The notes: generated from the sequence alone by a model not told the origin. A stretch of DNA of 64,000 nucleotides from JAWKOK01 sp963848115 (GCA_963848115.1 CAWKCP010000007.1:806001-870000), one strand, 5' to 3'; counted from the first letter of the stretch, positions 1-9,776 are shown. A program made the numbers and translations.

Positions 1-981
1 CGGCGAGATTGATATGCAGTTCCGCCATATCACTGTGGACCAACTATCCCACTCTTCATGGAGAATGCGGAGAAGGGGGACTACCGGGTATTCCAGATGG
101 AAACTGGCCGTTGGCTCGGACGTCATCCTGCCCCCCAACATGAACCACGAGGATCCCGGCAAGCGTGAGCTGTTCCAGAACCTGGACTTCCGCCGCGCGC
201 TCTCCGTCGCCATCAACCGGGACGAGGTCAACGAGATCGTCTACCTGGGAATGGGCGAACCGCGGCAACTAGCCGTATTGCCGGAATCCCCTTACTTCAA
301 GGAGGAACACGCCACGTACTACGCCGAATATGACGTCGCCAAGGCGAATCAAACTGCTGGATGACATCGGTATGACCGAGCGAGACGATGAAGACTTCCG
401 CCTGATGTTGAATGGCGAAAACTCACCATCACCATCGAGTATGCGCCGGTCTTCGGCCCCTGGGGCGATGTGGCGCAACTGGTCGTGGATTACTGGACCG
501 AAATCGGCATCCGCGCCGTAGTCCAGGAAGAAGCCCGCAACCTCTTTAGCGAACGCTGCTCCGAAGGGCACACCGTGGATATGGGCATCTGGATGGCGGA
601 CCGTTGTCTGACCCCGCTGATCGAGCCGTGGTCCTTCTTCCCATATCAGGGGGGAACGCCGCCGTCAACAGCAGCGCAGTGGTGGCAGTGGTACCAGAGC
701 GGTGGCGAACAGGGCGAGGCGCCGCCGGAAGAAGTGGCCGCTCAGTACGCGCTCTACGATGAAATCAAGGGCGCGCCGCCATCCGAGTTGCCGGACCTGG
801 CCAACAGTTCTTCGACAACGCGTCAGAGAACCTCTGGTCCATCGGCACCGTAGGCGTGTTGCCTCACGTTGGCGTGGTCAAGAACAACTTCCGTAACGTG
901 CCCGAGAATGCCGTCTCCGACTGGCTGCAGCAGACCCCGGGCAACACCAACATCGAGCAGTATTTCAAGCGACAGGCGTGA
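1..981 (+). pseudogene. Peptide/oligosaccharide ABC transporter substrate-binding protein, 3' part, frameshifted
   Basis: This is the C-terminal part of a family-5 (DppA/OppA-type) extracellular solute-binding protein; its 5' end lies outside the window. The core RALSVAINRDEVNEIVYLG and the later YDVAKA...LLDDIGM segment are typical of the family. Homology continues through about five changes of reading frame (near 45, 105, 350, 418 and 805), and the last frame ends in QYFKRQA at the TGA of 979-981. The change near 418 lies in an A run, so sequencing indels could explain part of this. It is followed by permease and ATPase genes on the same strand, as expected for an importer operon. The family is clear. 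The substrate is unknown; oligosaccharides are plausible given the lyases downstream. Confidence 0.8.
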
Positions 982-1117
982 TAGCATCCGAGTAAGTGGA
1001 ACACGTCACGCGGATGAGGCGAATCGTCAAAGGCAGTACCGTTAGGAACGACATGACGGTTTGTCTCATCCGTGTCGACGTGTTCTTCTTTGAGGATACG
1101 GCCGTTGGAGGACTCGC

Positions 1118-2102
1118 ATGCTCCAATATATTTTCCAGCGATTTTTGTACATGTTGGTAACGCTCTTTGCCGTTTCCATCGTCTCATTTGTCATCATCGA
1201 GTTGCCGCCGGGCGATTATCTTACATCCTATGCAGCTCAGCTCGCCGCCTCCGGCGATACCGTAGATCAGGCTCAATCTGGAGGCGCTTGAAAAGCGGTT
1301 CGGGTTGGATCTGCCGGTCTATCAGCGCTACTTCAAATGGGTCACGGATATGATGCAGGGCGATTTCGGGTATTCATTTACCTGGAACAAGCCAGTCTCG
1401 GAGTTGATCTGGGAACGGCTGGGTATGACCCTCATGATCACCATCACCGCCTTGCTCTTCACCTGGGTATCGGGTTTCATCATAGGCGTCTTTTCGGCGG
1501 TCCGCCAATATTCCCTTGGCGACTATATCTTCACCACTTTCTCGTTCATCGGCCTCGGTATTCCCGACTTCCTTCTGGCCCTAGTGCTCATGTGGGTCGG
1601 ATTTCGCTACTTTGGCGCCAATGTCGGCGGCCTATTCTCACGCGAATTTCAGACACTACCCTGGTCTTGGGCCAAGTTTGTCGACATGCTGACCCATCTC
1701 TGGGTACCGTTGCTGGTGCTGAGTGTCGGCGGGACAGCCGGCATGATTCGCATCATGCGCGCCAATCTTTTGGATGAACTGCGCAAGCCGTATGTGGAGA
1801 CCGCTCGTGCGCGAGGCGTTTCCGAGACCAGGCTACTCCTGAAATATCCTGTGCGGATTTCGCTCAACCCGTTCATCAGTACGGCAGGCTGGGCGTTGCC
1901 CGGTCTGATCAATGGCGCAACCATCATCTCGGTCGTACTCGGCTTGCCTACGGCCGGACCATTACTCCTAAATGCACTGCTGTCTCAGGATATGTATTTG
2001 GCTTCCAGTTTCATTTTCTTGCTCAGTGCATTGACTATCATCGGCACGATCATTTCGGATATTCTATTGGCGTGGCTTGATCCGCGTATCCGTTATCAAT
2101 AA
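1118..2102 (+). CDS. ABC transporter permease, DppB/OppB type (one frameshift)
   Basis: First inner-membrane permease of a peptide-type importer. The start MLQYIFQRFLYMLVTLFAVS is the usual first helix, preceded by a GGAGG ribosome site at 1107-1111. One frameshift near 1270 separates the first ~50 residues from the rest; the continuation reads LEKRFGLDLPVYQRYFKWV in another frame. The rest holds about five more helices and the binding-protein-dependent transport motif around RARGVSETRLLLKYPVRISL, which contacts the ATPase. Joined length is about 327 residues, normal for DppB. It lies between the binding protein and the DppC-type permease. The 5' break may be a sequencing indel. Confidence 0.85.
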
Positions 2103-2213
2103 GTCTGAAATTCTAGTGAATCCCGGCAGAATTTTCACCCGGTTCTTTCTGAGGTAGCGCAGTCGAATTTCTGTCGTGGTATTCACGCTGAACTGTACTA
2201 GGAGTCCATTCGC

Positions 2214-3401
2214 ATGGCGATCGACAACGTGCGGTCACTCGTTCCGCCAGATCAACTGCCTCCGCCAGACTTGGACGCAGCGCCGCCGCTGGCAGGAAGC
2301 GACAGCAAGACAGAGGTCGTTGACACGGCTTCACAGTGGCAGCTCATCTGGTGGCGTTTTCGCAAGCACAAAATGGCCATGGTGTCAGCCGGAATATTGG
2401 CTATTCTGTATATCACAACTCTTTTCTGTGAATTTATCGCTACATATGATCCCAATCGCTACGAGGCGGAGCTCACCTATGCACCGCCGCAACGTATTCA
2501 CTTCTTCGATGAGGCTGGGAACTTCCATCTGCGTCCCTTTGTATACCCCTGGGCGTCAGTACGTGACCCTGATACCATGCGCATGGTTTTTGAACCGGAC
2601 ACGACGACCATGCTGCCCATCTACTTGTTTATCAAAGGCGAACCGTACAAGATGTGGGGGATCTGGGAAATGGATCGCCACCTCTTCGGCGTCAAGCTGG
2701 AGGATGGCTACTTCTATCTGTTTGGAGCAGATCGTCTGGGGCGGGATATGTACTCGCGTATCGTCTATGGCACCCGGATTTCCATGTCTGTGGGCATGAT
2801 CGGCATCTTTATCAGCCTGATCCTGGGCCTCCTGTTAGGCGGCATCTCCGGATACTATGGCGGCACGATCGATACAATCATACAGCGGCTTATCGAGTTC
2901 ATGCGCTCCATCCCCACAATTCCTCTTTGGATGGGGCTGAGCGCCGCCGTGCCCAAGGAGTGGTCTCCCTTGCGGATGTATTTCACCATGACCATATTGC
3001 TCTCCTTGCTTGCCTGGACAGGATCGGCACGTGTGGTACGTGGGCGCTTTCTTGCCTTGCGCAACGAAGACTTCGTCATTGCTGCCATACTGACTGGCGC
3101 AAGCGAGATGCGAGTGATTTTTCGCCACATGGTCCCTTCATTCACGAGTCATATCATCGCTTCGCTCACACTGAGCGTCCCCGGCGTCATCCTGGCCGAA
3201 ACAGCCCTGAGTTTCCTAGGACTGGGCCTGCGCCCTCCCGTGATTAGCTGGGGCGTCCTCCTACAAGAGTCACAGAATCTTCGCTCCGTCGCGACCGCGC
3301 CATGGCTACTTCTGCCTGGCGCAGCCGTCGTTCTGGCTGTATTGGCCTTCAACTTCGTAGGCGACGGTATGCGCGACGCCGTGGATCCCTATGCCGAATA
3401 A
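2214..3401 (+). CDS. ABC transporter permease, DppC/OppC type, with extended periplasmic insert
   Basis: Second permease of the importer, 395 residues. ATG 2214 is preceded by AGGAG (about 2200). The N terminus has the OppC pattern WWRFRKHKMAMVSAGILAIL (helix 1), and the C-terminal half holds five helices with the coupling motif ASEMRVIFRHMVP and the typical end ETALSFLGLGLRPPVISWG. Between helix 1 and the LFGADRLGRDMYSRIVYGTR motif lies an insert of roughly 100 residues (about 80-165), longer than in most DppC proteins and predicted outside the membrane. The gene is intact and is followed within 20 bases by the ATPase gene. Confidence 0.9.
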   Translation: MAIDNVRSLVPPDQLPPPDLDAAPPLAGSDSKTEVVDTASQWQLIWWRFRKHKMAMVSAGILAILYITTLFCEFIATYDPNRYEAELTYAPPQRIHFFDEAGNFHLRPFVYPWASVRDPDTMRMVFEPDTTTMLPIYLFIKGEPYKMWGIWEMDRHLFGVKLEDGYFYLFGADRLGRDMYSRIVYGTRISMSVGMIGIFISLILGLLLGGISGYYGGTIDTIIQRLIEFMRSIPTIPLWMGLSAAVPKEWSPLRMYFTMTILLSLLAWTGSARVVRGRFLALRNEDFVIAAILTGASEMRVIFRHMVPSFTSHIIASLTLSVPGVILAETALSFLGLGLRPPVISWGVLLQESQNLRSVATAPWLLLPGAAVVLAVLAFNFVGDGMRDAVDPYAE

Positions 3402-3418
3402 GGAGAAATCGTCATTCT

Positions 3419-4510
3419 ATGTCTGAATCCACTGAAGTCGGCCTGGCGGGCACCCTCGCAAACCAGAAAACGGGCGATTCAATTCTGCTCGATGTACGAA
3501 ACTTGCACACCCATTTCTTTACGGAGCAAGGAATTGTGCGTGCCCTGAATGGCGTAGATTTCACGGTTCACAATGGCCAGACGATAGGTCTAGTGGGCGA
3601 AAGCGGTTGTGGAAAATCGGTAACGGCCCGTTCGATTCTGCAGATCGTGCCCCCGCCAGGCCATATCGTGGATGGCGAAATCTGGTTCCGTCACCACAAC
3701 AAGAAAAACGGCCAATCCGGTTCGCAGTCGTCCGAGCTGATCGATCTCGCCCAGCTGGACCCGATGGGAAAGCGCACCCGTTCCATCCGCGGCGGCGAAA
3801 TATCCATGGTCTTCCAGGAGCCGATGACCTCATTTAGCCCGGTACATACCATCGGCAATCAGATTATGGAAGCCATTCTGCTCCATCAGGACGTGGACAA
3901 GACTGGCGCCCGAAAACACGCCATTGAGGTGTTGCGGCGTGTCAATATGCCCGAACCGGAGAGCGTAATCGACCGTTATCCTCATCAGCTAAGCGGCGGC
4001 ATGCGGCAACGAGCGATGATCGCGGTGGCGCTCTCGTGCCAGCCCTCGCTGCTTATAGCGGACGAGCCAACCACCGCTCTAGATGTTACAACCCAGGCGC
4101 AGATTCTTACCCTGATGCGAGACCTGCAGAACGAACTGGGCATGGCCATTATCTTCATCACCCACGACTTGGGCGTGATCGCGCAGATGGTCGATTTTGT
4201 AGTGGTGATGTATCTGGGCAAGATCGTGGAATCGGCTGAAGTCGTGAAAATCTTCCAATCGCCCAAGCACCCCTATACCCAAGCTCTACTGCGCTCGATT
4301 CCCCGGTTGGGCATGAAATCAGCCGAGGGTAACATAGGCGATCTGGCTGCCATTCCAGGCTCGGTGCCGGACCCATATTCCGTGCCCAAGGGTTGTCCGT
4401 TTCATCCCCGTTGCCACTTCGCTGTACGCGGACATTGCGATGAAATGGAACCTGACCTAATTGAAGTTGAGCCCGATCATAAAGTCAGTTGCCTTCTCTA
4501 TCAAGGATAA
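3419..4510 (+). CDS. Peptide-type ABC transporter ATP-binding protein, DppD/OppD-like
   Basis: ATPase of the importer, 363 residues. ATG 3419 is chosen because AAGGAG lies directly upstream (about 3401-3406) and the protein then begins MSESTEVGLAG. Visible motifs are Walker A GESGCGKS, Q-loop VFQEPMTSFSP, signature LSGGMRQRAMIA, Walker B LLIADEPTTALD and switch HDLGVI. The C-terminal oligopeptide-transporter extension has Cys-rich GCPFHPRC...C, typical of an iron-sulfur-type region in OppD/DppD. The partner OppF/DppF ATPase normally following is absent; a terminator-like hairpin and a broken chimeric gene come next. It may act as a homodimer or use an ATPase encoded elsewhere. Confidence 0.92.
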   Translation: MSESTEVGLAGTLANQKTGDSILLDVRNLHTHFFTEQGIVRALNGVDFTVHNGQTIGLVGESGCGKSVTARSILQIVPPPGHIVDGEIWFRHHNKKNGQSGSQSSELIDLAQLDPMGKRTRSIRGGEISMVFQEPMTSFSPVHTIGNQIMEAILLHQDVDKTGARKHAIEVLRRVNMPEPESVIDRYPHQLSGGMRQRAMIAVALSCQPSLLIADEPTTALDVTTQAQILTLMRDLQNELGMAIIFITHDLGVIAQMVDFVVVMYLGKIVESAEVVKIFQSPKHPYTQALLRSIPRLGMKSAEGNIGDLAAIPGSVPDPYSVPKGCPFHPRCHFAVRGHCDEMEPDLIEVEPDHKVSCLLYQG

Positions 4511-4577
4511 CCTTTCGGTACGGATTGTGCAGCACGCTACCCACTCTCCGATCCGCCCGATCGGTACTTCACCCTTG

Positions 4578-4610
4578 ACGCTGCGGCCCCCAGGCGCAGC
4601 GTTGTGTTTG
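4578..4610 (+). terminator. Candidate rho-independent terminator after the ABC operon
   Basis: Perfect 8-bp inverted repeat ACGCTGCG (4578-4585) / CGCAGCGT (4595-4602) around a 9-nt loop, followed by the T-rich run TGTGTTTG. It sits 68 bases after the ATPase stop and before a new gene start, the expected place for an operon end. The T tract is interrupted, so efficiency is uncertain. Confidence 0.55.
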
Positions 4611-4693
4611 TGGTGGAACTCTGATTGATAGACCTCAGATTTGATCGTCTAGCCGGATCTACAGTCCATTGTAGTATTTCAGAAGGGGAAAAA

Positions 4694-5803
4694 ATGGCAA
4701 TTGGCGATATCTTCCCGGAAGAATGGACGACAGGCGTTGGCGCATCGACCGGGCTGACGATCAAGCAGCCTACCTCAGCGGCGGCCAACAGCTATCCACT
4801 CCACTACTTCATTCTGACCATCACGCCGGACAACCGCTATCTGATTTTTCACAGCGAACGCTCGGATTGGGTACAGCTCTACCGACTCGACCTGACCAGC
4901 GGCGAGATCGGCCAGCTCACCGATTGACACACGTGTGACGCTGGGTGGGCCATCTGGTGCGAGCCGCGGCTGCGAGGCATCTGCAACCACCTCAGCTCGC
5001 TCAACGTCGTTCGTCGCGAGGTCACCTACTTCACGGATGATGAACGCTTCAACTATTACCTAAACCGAGTTGAGCCGTACCTGGACCAAGAAGTCTCCGA
5101 TCACCCGTTCCTGAGCCAGCACCAGGTGCGCCCCGGTGAGGATGCCGGCGAGCGAGAGCTGCGCCGGGCGACCGCGGCCTACTACGGGATGGTTGAGACC
5201 ATTGATGACTACTACGGCCGGGTACTGGATCGGCTACGCCAGGTCGGCCAAAATCTGGATGACTGGATCATCATCTACACGTCAGATCATGGTGAGATGT
5301 TGGGCCAACACGGTATTTGGGAGAAACAGAAGTTCTACGAAGCAAGCGCCCGTGTGCCGTTGATCATCCGCTGGCCAAGGGGCTTTGGAGAAGGTAAGCA
5401 GCTCGAAGAAAACGTCAATCTTTGCGATCTCTTTGCCACGATATGCGATCTCTGCGACATTTCGACGCCGGATGGCCTTGACAGCCGCAGCCTTGGACCC
5501 CTGCTGCGGGGTGCCAGCTCGGATTGGGACAACGAGACTGTTTCCCAGTTTGGCCGCACCAACCTGATGATCAAGCGCGATGCGCTCAAGTATCAGTACT
5601 ACGGGTCGGAAATGCCCGAGGTTCTATTCGACCTAGAGCGGGATCCTGACGAACTGGTCAACTTCATCGATGACCCGACCTATGCATCGGCACTGTCCGA
5701 CCTGCGCAGGCGACGCGCCGAGCTGGGCCACGGACCGGATGCGGTGAGCGACTACGTCAATGCCGGGTATGCGCGGCGGACACACAACCAGTCCCATGAG
5801 TAA
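4694..5803 (+). pseudogene. In-frame chimera: PL22-like lyase 5' end fused to sulfatase 3' end, with one stop
   Basis: Reading in one frame from ATG 4694, residues 1-77 match the start of the lyase encoded at 9777 (64 of 77 residues identical, counted by eye). A TGA at 4925-4927 interrupts, but lyase similarity resumes in the same frame (DAGWAIWCEPRLRGI) up to about 5045. The sequence then changes without a frame change into the C-terminal part of a sulfatase: RATAAYYGMVETIDDYYGRV, YTSDHGEMLGQHGIWEKQKF and ending near 5803. The sulfatase N-terminal part with the formylglycine Cys is missing, so no activity is expected. GGGG/A-rich bases before 4694 give a ribosome site. It looks like a deletion fusion between two once-separate genes, later hit by a nonsense mutation. 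Confidence 0.75.
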
Positions 5804-6158
5804 TCAGACCGGCAAGAACAACGACCAGGATACCTTCTCGCTGTTGCCGCGATACTTCGCCTGCTATGGAGTATTGGCAGTCTTCGTGGCGATCATGACC
5901 TGGCTGATGCTGCAATTACGCATCGTGATTGTGGAGGTTGGTCTTGCACTGGGCCTGACTTCCTGGGCCATGACGGTCCTGGACCAATTCGGAGTCATCA
6001 TACTGGGCGTAATTTGGCTGATTTCATTCTTGGTGATTGAAACCTATCTTCGCCACGGTGTGCCAACCAATACGCTGTGGCCTCGTGCAGGCAAAATACT
6101 GACCGTGGAATTTGTACTGATCTTCCTGGTGTTCGCTGCGCTTCAGATATTGTTATAG
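5796..6158 (+). CDS. Small three-helix membrane protein of unknown function
   Basis: A 120-residue protein starting MSNQTGKNNDQ at ATG 5796, which overlaps the end of the preceding chimera by 8 bases. Three hydrophobic segments are visible: roughly residues 20-45 (YFACYGVLAVFVAIMTWLML), 55-80 (FGVIILGVIWLISFLVI) and 98-118 (EFVLIFLVFAALQILL). No enzyme motif is present and I do not recognise the family. The overlap suggests it was translationally coupled to the sulfatase part of the chimera. Its 3' end is only 21 bases from the convergent phosphopantetheinyl transferase gene. Confidence 0.6.
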   Translation: MSNQTGKNNDQDTFSLLPRYFACYGVLAVFVAIMTWLMLQLRIVIVEVGLALGLTSWAMTVLDQFGVIILGVIWLISFLVIETYLRHGVPTNTLWPRAGKILTVEFVLIFLVFAALQILL

Positions 6159-6179
6159 AGAGAGATAGATCAGGGATCC

Positions 6180-6971
6180 CTAGCTGCCGGGCGGCTGAAA
6201 GCGAAAGCCGGAGATCCGTTTCGGCATACCCTCGCATGCCAGTGCAGCGACATAGCCTTCATCCGGCTCAAACGCATGCAAAGACCAGCGCTTTGCCGGA
6301 TCGGGAACCCCATTTAGCCAGAGCAGTTGCGCCGGTTCATGATCATCCATTGAGACTTGAAAACTGTCGAGCGGAAAGGTAAGCCCCTCACCGATTGCTT
6401 TGATGAAAGCCTCTTTGCGCGTCCAGCAGTCGAGAAAAGCGCGTTCGCACCGCCCTTCCTCAAGCGCCATCAACTCAGCGTACTCCTCGGAAGAGAAGTA
6501 CCCTTTGGCAATCGCCTCAGCATCCGCTACCGGACGGAGCTGCTCAACATCGACGCCCACTTGCCGTGCCAGAGTGACTGCAATGAGGGCCAGTTCGCCT
6601 GAGTGAGTCACATTGAATTGAAGCCCGTTCGTCATCATGTTGCCGGCCAGGAACGGCTTGCCATATCGACCCACCTGAAAAATCAAGCTGTGAGGATGCT
6701 CATCCAGGTACTGCCCGACGATAAGCCTTAGCGCCGCCCGTGCAACAACAAATCGTCGACGATGGCGGGCAAAGCGGAACTTTTGGGCTCGTGCTTGTTC
6801 GTCCAGGCGTAACAGCTGATGCAATTGATCAACCTGATTGTCAGGCAGATCCAATGCGACAGACCAGACCTGTACACTCTCTCGCGGCAATATGAGAATG
6901 GAAGGCGCAGAAGGCCACGGTCTCGAATCCAGTTCAGAATCGAGCCGGCCGGTCCCTGAGGTCTCATTCAT
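6180..6971 (-). CDS. 4'-phosphopantetheinyl transferase, Sfp/Gsp type
   Basis: Transfers the phosphopantetheine arm of CoA to a Ser on acyl- or peptidyl-carrier proteins. The 263-residue protein has the Sfp-family pattern in order: ARAALRLIVGQYL, GKPFL, FNVTHSGELALIAV, the magnesium-binding GVDVEQL and WTRKEAFIKAIGEGL, whose Glu and Lys are conserved. The length (about 220-260) fits two tandem halves as in Sfp rather than the short AcpS. No carrier-protein or polyketide gene is visible nearby, so its partner is elsewhere. The gene stands alone between a convergent small membrane protein and a divergent methyltransferase. Confidence 0.9.
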   Translation of the reverse strand: MNETSGTGRLDSELDSRPWPSAPSILILPRESVQVWSVALDLPDNQVDQLHQLLRLDEQARAQKFRFARHRRRFVVARAALRLIVGQYLDEHPHSLIFQVGRYGKPFLAGNMMTNGLQFNVTHSGELALIAVTLARQVGVDVEQLRPVADAEAIAKGYFSSEEYAELMALEEGRCERAFLDCWTRKEAFIKAIGEGLTFPLDSFQVSMDDHEPAQLLWLNGVPDPAKRWSLHAFEPDEGYVAALACEGMPKRISGFRFQPPGS

Positions 6972-6991
6972 AGCACTCGATTATAGTGCTA
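6971..6991. promoter_or_regulatory. Short inverted repeat at the start of the phosphopantetheinyl transferase gene
   Basis: TAGCACT (6971-6977) and AGTGCTA (6985-6991) flank a 7-nt centre immediately upstream of the minus-strand start codon (6969-6971). The position suits an operator or a leader hairpin. There is no other support, and the rest of 6972-7213 shows no clear promoter boxes. Confidence 0.3.
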
Positions 6992-7213
6992 GACACGGGG
7001 CATTGCAACGGACTGAGCGGAGTTTCGCCGATTTGTGCCGATGGAACGCCTCTTTTTCGGCACTACCCCGATCACCCCATTATCGGTTATGATCGAGGAA
7101 GCCTCAATCTAAGAACTAGAGAGCGAGATAAAATGTGAAGCCTGAGAGTGCCCCAGAAATCATCTCTTTGATGACAGATTGGATCCCACCGAACGCCAAC
7201 CTAGAGAGAATTT

Positions 7214-8276
7214 ATGACAAACGTAGAAACGCTTGCATATGAAGTGACGGTCGTTCGCGGCCTAGAGCCGATCGCCTATCAAGAGCTCAGGCAGAAACTG
7301 GGTAAACACCTGAGATTGGTACGCCCCGCCGAAGATGAAGTCAGTTCAGGCGCTCTGCAATTCGCCTTTCGGGGCAATCCGACCCGCCTATTGCAGCTCA
7401 ACACCATTTCTAACGCCTTTGCCCTCTGCGCCTATGACATTCCTCGACCTAAGGCGCTCTGCGACCAGCAGAATTTCACGAATTTGGTGGAGCGGATCCA
7501 ATCGATCATGAGTCTTTATCCCACGGCGCTCGTTCCGAAATTTTGGCATCAGCGCAGCCGGAGCCGACTCATCCGTGATGCAGCGCCTCGCCCAGATGTT
7601 GCGCAAAGAGCTAGGCATTCCATTCGTCGAAGACGAGATCGATCTGTTGTTGCGAATTCGTCCGTCCCGCCTCAAGGAGAGCGGGTGGGAGGTGCTGATT
7701 CGCATGTCGCCGCGACCGCTATCGGTCCGGGCATGGCGAGTGGCCGATATGCCCGGCGCGCTACTGGCGCCGGTCGCCAACTGCATGGTGCGCATGACAC
7801 GGCCAAGACCCTCCGACAGCTTCCTCAATATCGCCTGCGGCTCGGGTACATTACTGATCGAGCGACTGATCGACGGACCGGCCAGGCGCACCATCGGCTG
7901 TGATATCAACGAGGAAGCGCTTGCCTGTGCGCGCAAGAACCTGACAGCTGCCCAGTTGCAGCACTTCGTCGAACTGCATGACTGGGATGCTCGCAGACTC
8001 AATCTGTCCGACAGCAGCATAGATGCCATCTGTGCGGATCTGCCCTATGGCATCACGGTGGGTTCCCACGATGACAATATGACGCTCTACCCGGCATTGC
8101 TGGAAGAGGCCGCACGCGTAGCCAAACCGGGCGCAGTCCTGGCTCTTGTCACCCAGGAGGCGACCCTCCTGGGCGATGTCGTGCGCAAGTCCGACGCATG
8201 GCGTCAATTGGATGAGTTGAAGATCTCATTGCGGGGGATGCACCCCCGCATCTTTTTGCTGCAACGGAATCAATAA
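7214..8276 (+). CDS. RNA/SAM methyltransferase, UPF0020 (THUMP-type) family, one frameshift
   Basis: Likely methylates a base in tRNA or rRNA. The C-terminal Rossmann domain shows FLNIACGSGTLLIERL (SAM-binding motif I), GCDINEEALACARKNL and the catalytic DLPYG motif used by N-methyltransferases of the UPF0020/TrmN/Trm14 group. The N-terminal 110 residues begin YEVTVVRGLEPIAYQELRQ, as in THUMP-like domains. A frameshift near 7525 splits the two parts; the continuation reads FGISAAGADSSVMQRLAQML. The joined length of about 353 residues is normal for the family. The last codons overlap a GC hairpin plus T run at 8231-8256. Confidence 0.8.
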
Positions 8277-8324
8277 GGACGAAACATCCAATCCAGGCTC
8301 ACGATCCACAGAAAGGAGCGAACC

Positions 8325-9521
8325 ATGCGCAAAGGCGACACCTGGAACGAGTCGACCACCTACAAGGATCCATTGACGCTGCGCAATGTACGCAAGATCA
8401 CCCAGACCGGTCTCTACAACCAGACGCCGACCTACCACACCAATACGGCGTTTTCGGCCGACGGCGACTTCGCCATCTTTGCATCGGCTCGCAATGGCGG
8501 CAGCGCGCTCTTTCGCTGCCACCTGTCTTCGGGCGACATCACACAGTTGACGGATCTGATTCCAGGCGTGGGTACACGGGACGAGCTACACAAGGGAGCC
8601 GGCACTTGCACCGGCAACGGCATGGGCGTCACCATGCTTTCCTGTATCGCGCCCAAGAGTGGCTGGGTCGTCTATGTGGTCGGCCGCTCCTTCAAGGCAG
8701 TGAACATGGAGACTCTCAAGGAACGCATACTGATCGAGGACATCGGCGTCGACTGGATCGCAGGCCAGCCCAGCGTCGATCCCGATGAGACGCATGCCCT
8801 GCTTCCGGTCATGTCGGCCCACCCGGAGATCGCAGCAGGCAAGCGGCCCACCGAGGGCTACATGGCCCAGTTCGCAGAAGTTGGCCCCAAGCTGCGCCTG
8901 CTACAGGTGCCGCTGATCGGCGGCGAAGTAACAACAGCCTATGCCGAAGACGGCATCGGCTGCGCCCACTGTCCTCATAATCCTCAGGACGGCGATCTGA
9001 TCCTGATGGATCGAGACTTTCCGCCGCGACTGTGGGGCGGCAGCGACGGCAAGACCAATCGCATCTGGTCATACAGGCTTTCGACACAGGAACTGACCGA
9101 GTTGCCGCCTGTGGATGCCGCCCGATTTCAAGTCCATTGCGCCTGGACCTGGGACGGCGCCGGTGTGCTCTACCATGGCCGCAGTGCGGAGAGTGGCTAC
9201 TTCATCGGCGTCACCAGCCCGCAAGGGGAGACCATCCGCGAGTATCTCTTCCGCGATGCAAGCGCCTACGGACACGTCTCAGCCATGGCCGGACGACCAG
9301 CCATCATCCTCGACGGCAACCTGAGCACCGATCAACTGCTCTGGCTCTACTACGACAAGCAAGAGCCGAGAGTGGAAGTGATTGCCAGGCATGGGACCGA
9401 CTGGGGCGCTCTGCCATGGCAGTATTCCCATCCGCACCCACTCTCCGACCCGACAGGCCGCTGGATCACGTTCAATGCCGCACAGCGGGGACGGAGCGAC
9501 GTTTACGTGGTGGAAGTCTGA
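8325..9521 (+). CDS. Oligogalacturonate lyase-like protein (PL22-type beta-propeller)
   Basis: Predicted to cleave unsaturated or saturated uronate disaccharides to deoxy-keto uronates in the cytoplasm; no signal peptide is present. The 398-residue protein has WD40-like blade repeats (TNTAFSADGDFAIFASA, SGDITQLTD, GRWITFNAA). QYSHPHP at residues 366-372 has the Q-x-x-H-x-H spacing that binds manganese in characterised PL22 enzymes, and CPHNPQDGDLI offers a further His. AAAGGAG precedes ATG 8325. It heads a same-strand block with a second PL22-like gene, two heparinase II/III genes and a GH4 gene. The exact uronate cannot be told from sequence. Confidence 0.85.
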   Translation: MRKGDTWNESTTYKDPLTLRNVRKITQTGLYNQTPTYHTNTAFSADGDFAIFASARNGGSALFRCHLSSGDITQLTDLIPGVGTRDELHKGAGTCTGNGMGVTMLSCIAPKSGWVVYVVGRSFKAVNMETLKERILIEDIGVDWIAGQPSVDPDETHALLPVMSAHPEIAAGKRPTEGYMAQFAEVGPKLRLLQVPLIGGEVTTAYAEDGIGCAHCPHNPQDGDLILMDRDFPPRLWGGSDGKTNRIWSYRLSTQELTELPPVDAARFQVHCAWTWDGAGVLYHGRSAESGYFIGVTSPQGETIREYLFRDASAYGHVSAMAGRPAIILDGNLSTDQLLWLYYDKQEPRVEVIARHGTDWGALPWQYSHPHPLSDPTGRWITFNAAQRGRSDVYVVEV

Positions 9522-9535
9522 TCGTTCTTTTTTGG

Positions 9536-9738
9536 CCACAGATAGACACAGATAGCGTTCAGATATCCATCGGAGTCCTAGCACTATCTGTGTCCCATCC
9601 TGTTTTCATCTGTGTCGATCTGTGACCCTACTGCAAAAAGCTTTTTCTTGACACGAATGGTCACGAATTGTGTCGTCGCCCCAGAGAGAAGATTCGCGAT
9701 AATTCGTGTAAATTCGTGTCAAGATCCCTTTTTGCAGT
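9536..9738. repeat. Two nested intergenic inverted repeats
   Basis: The first palindrome pairs CCACAGATAGACACAGAT (9536-9553) with tandem ATCTGTGTC/ATCTGTGA copies at 9586-9624. The second pairs ACTGCAAAAAG (9630-9640) plus CTTGACACGAATGGTCACG with AATTCGTGTCAAG (9711-9723) plus CTTTTTGCAGT (9728-9738). The first belongs to the same family as the repeat at 21618-21742. They fill the gap between the two PL22-like genes; the next gene keeps its own ribosome site (TAAGGAG, about 9761-9767). Confidence 0.8.
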
Positions 9739-9776
9739 GGACTCATCTGTGGCAAGTTCTTTAAGGAGCAATTCTT

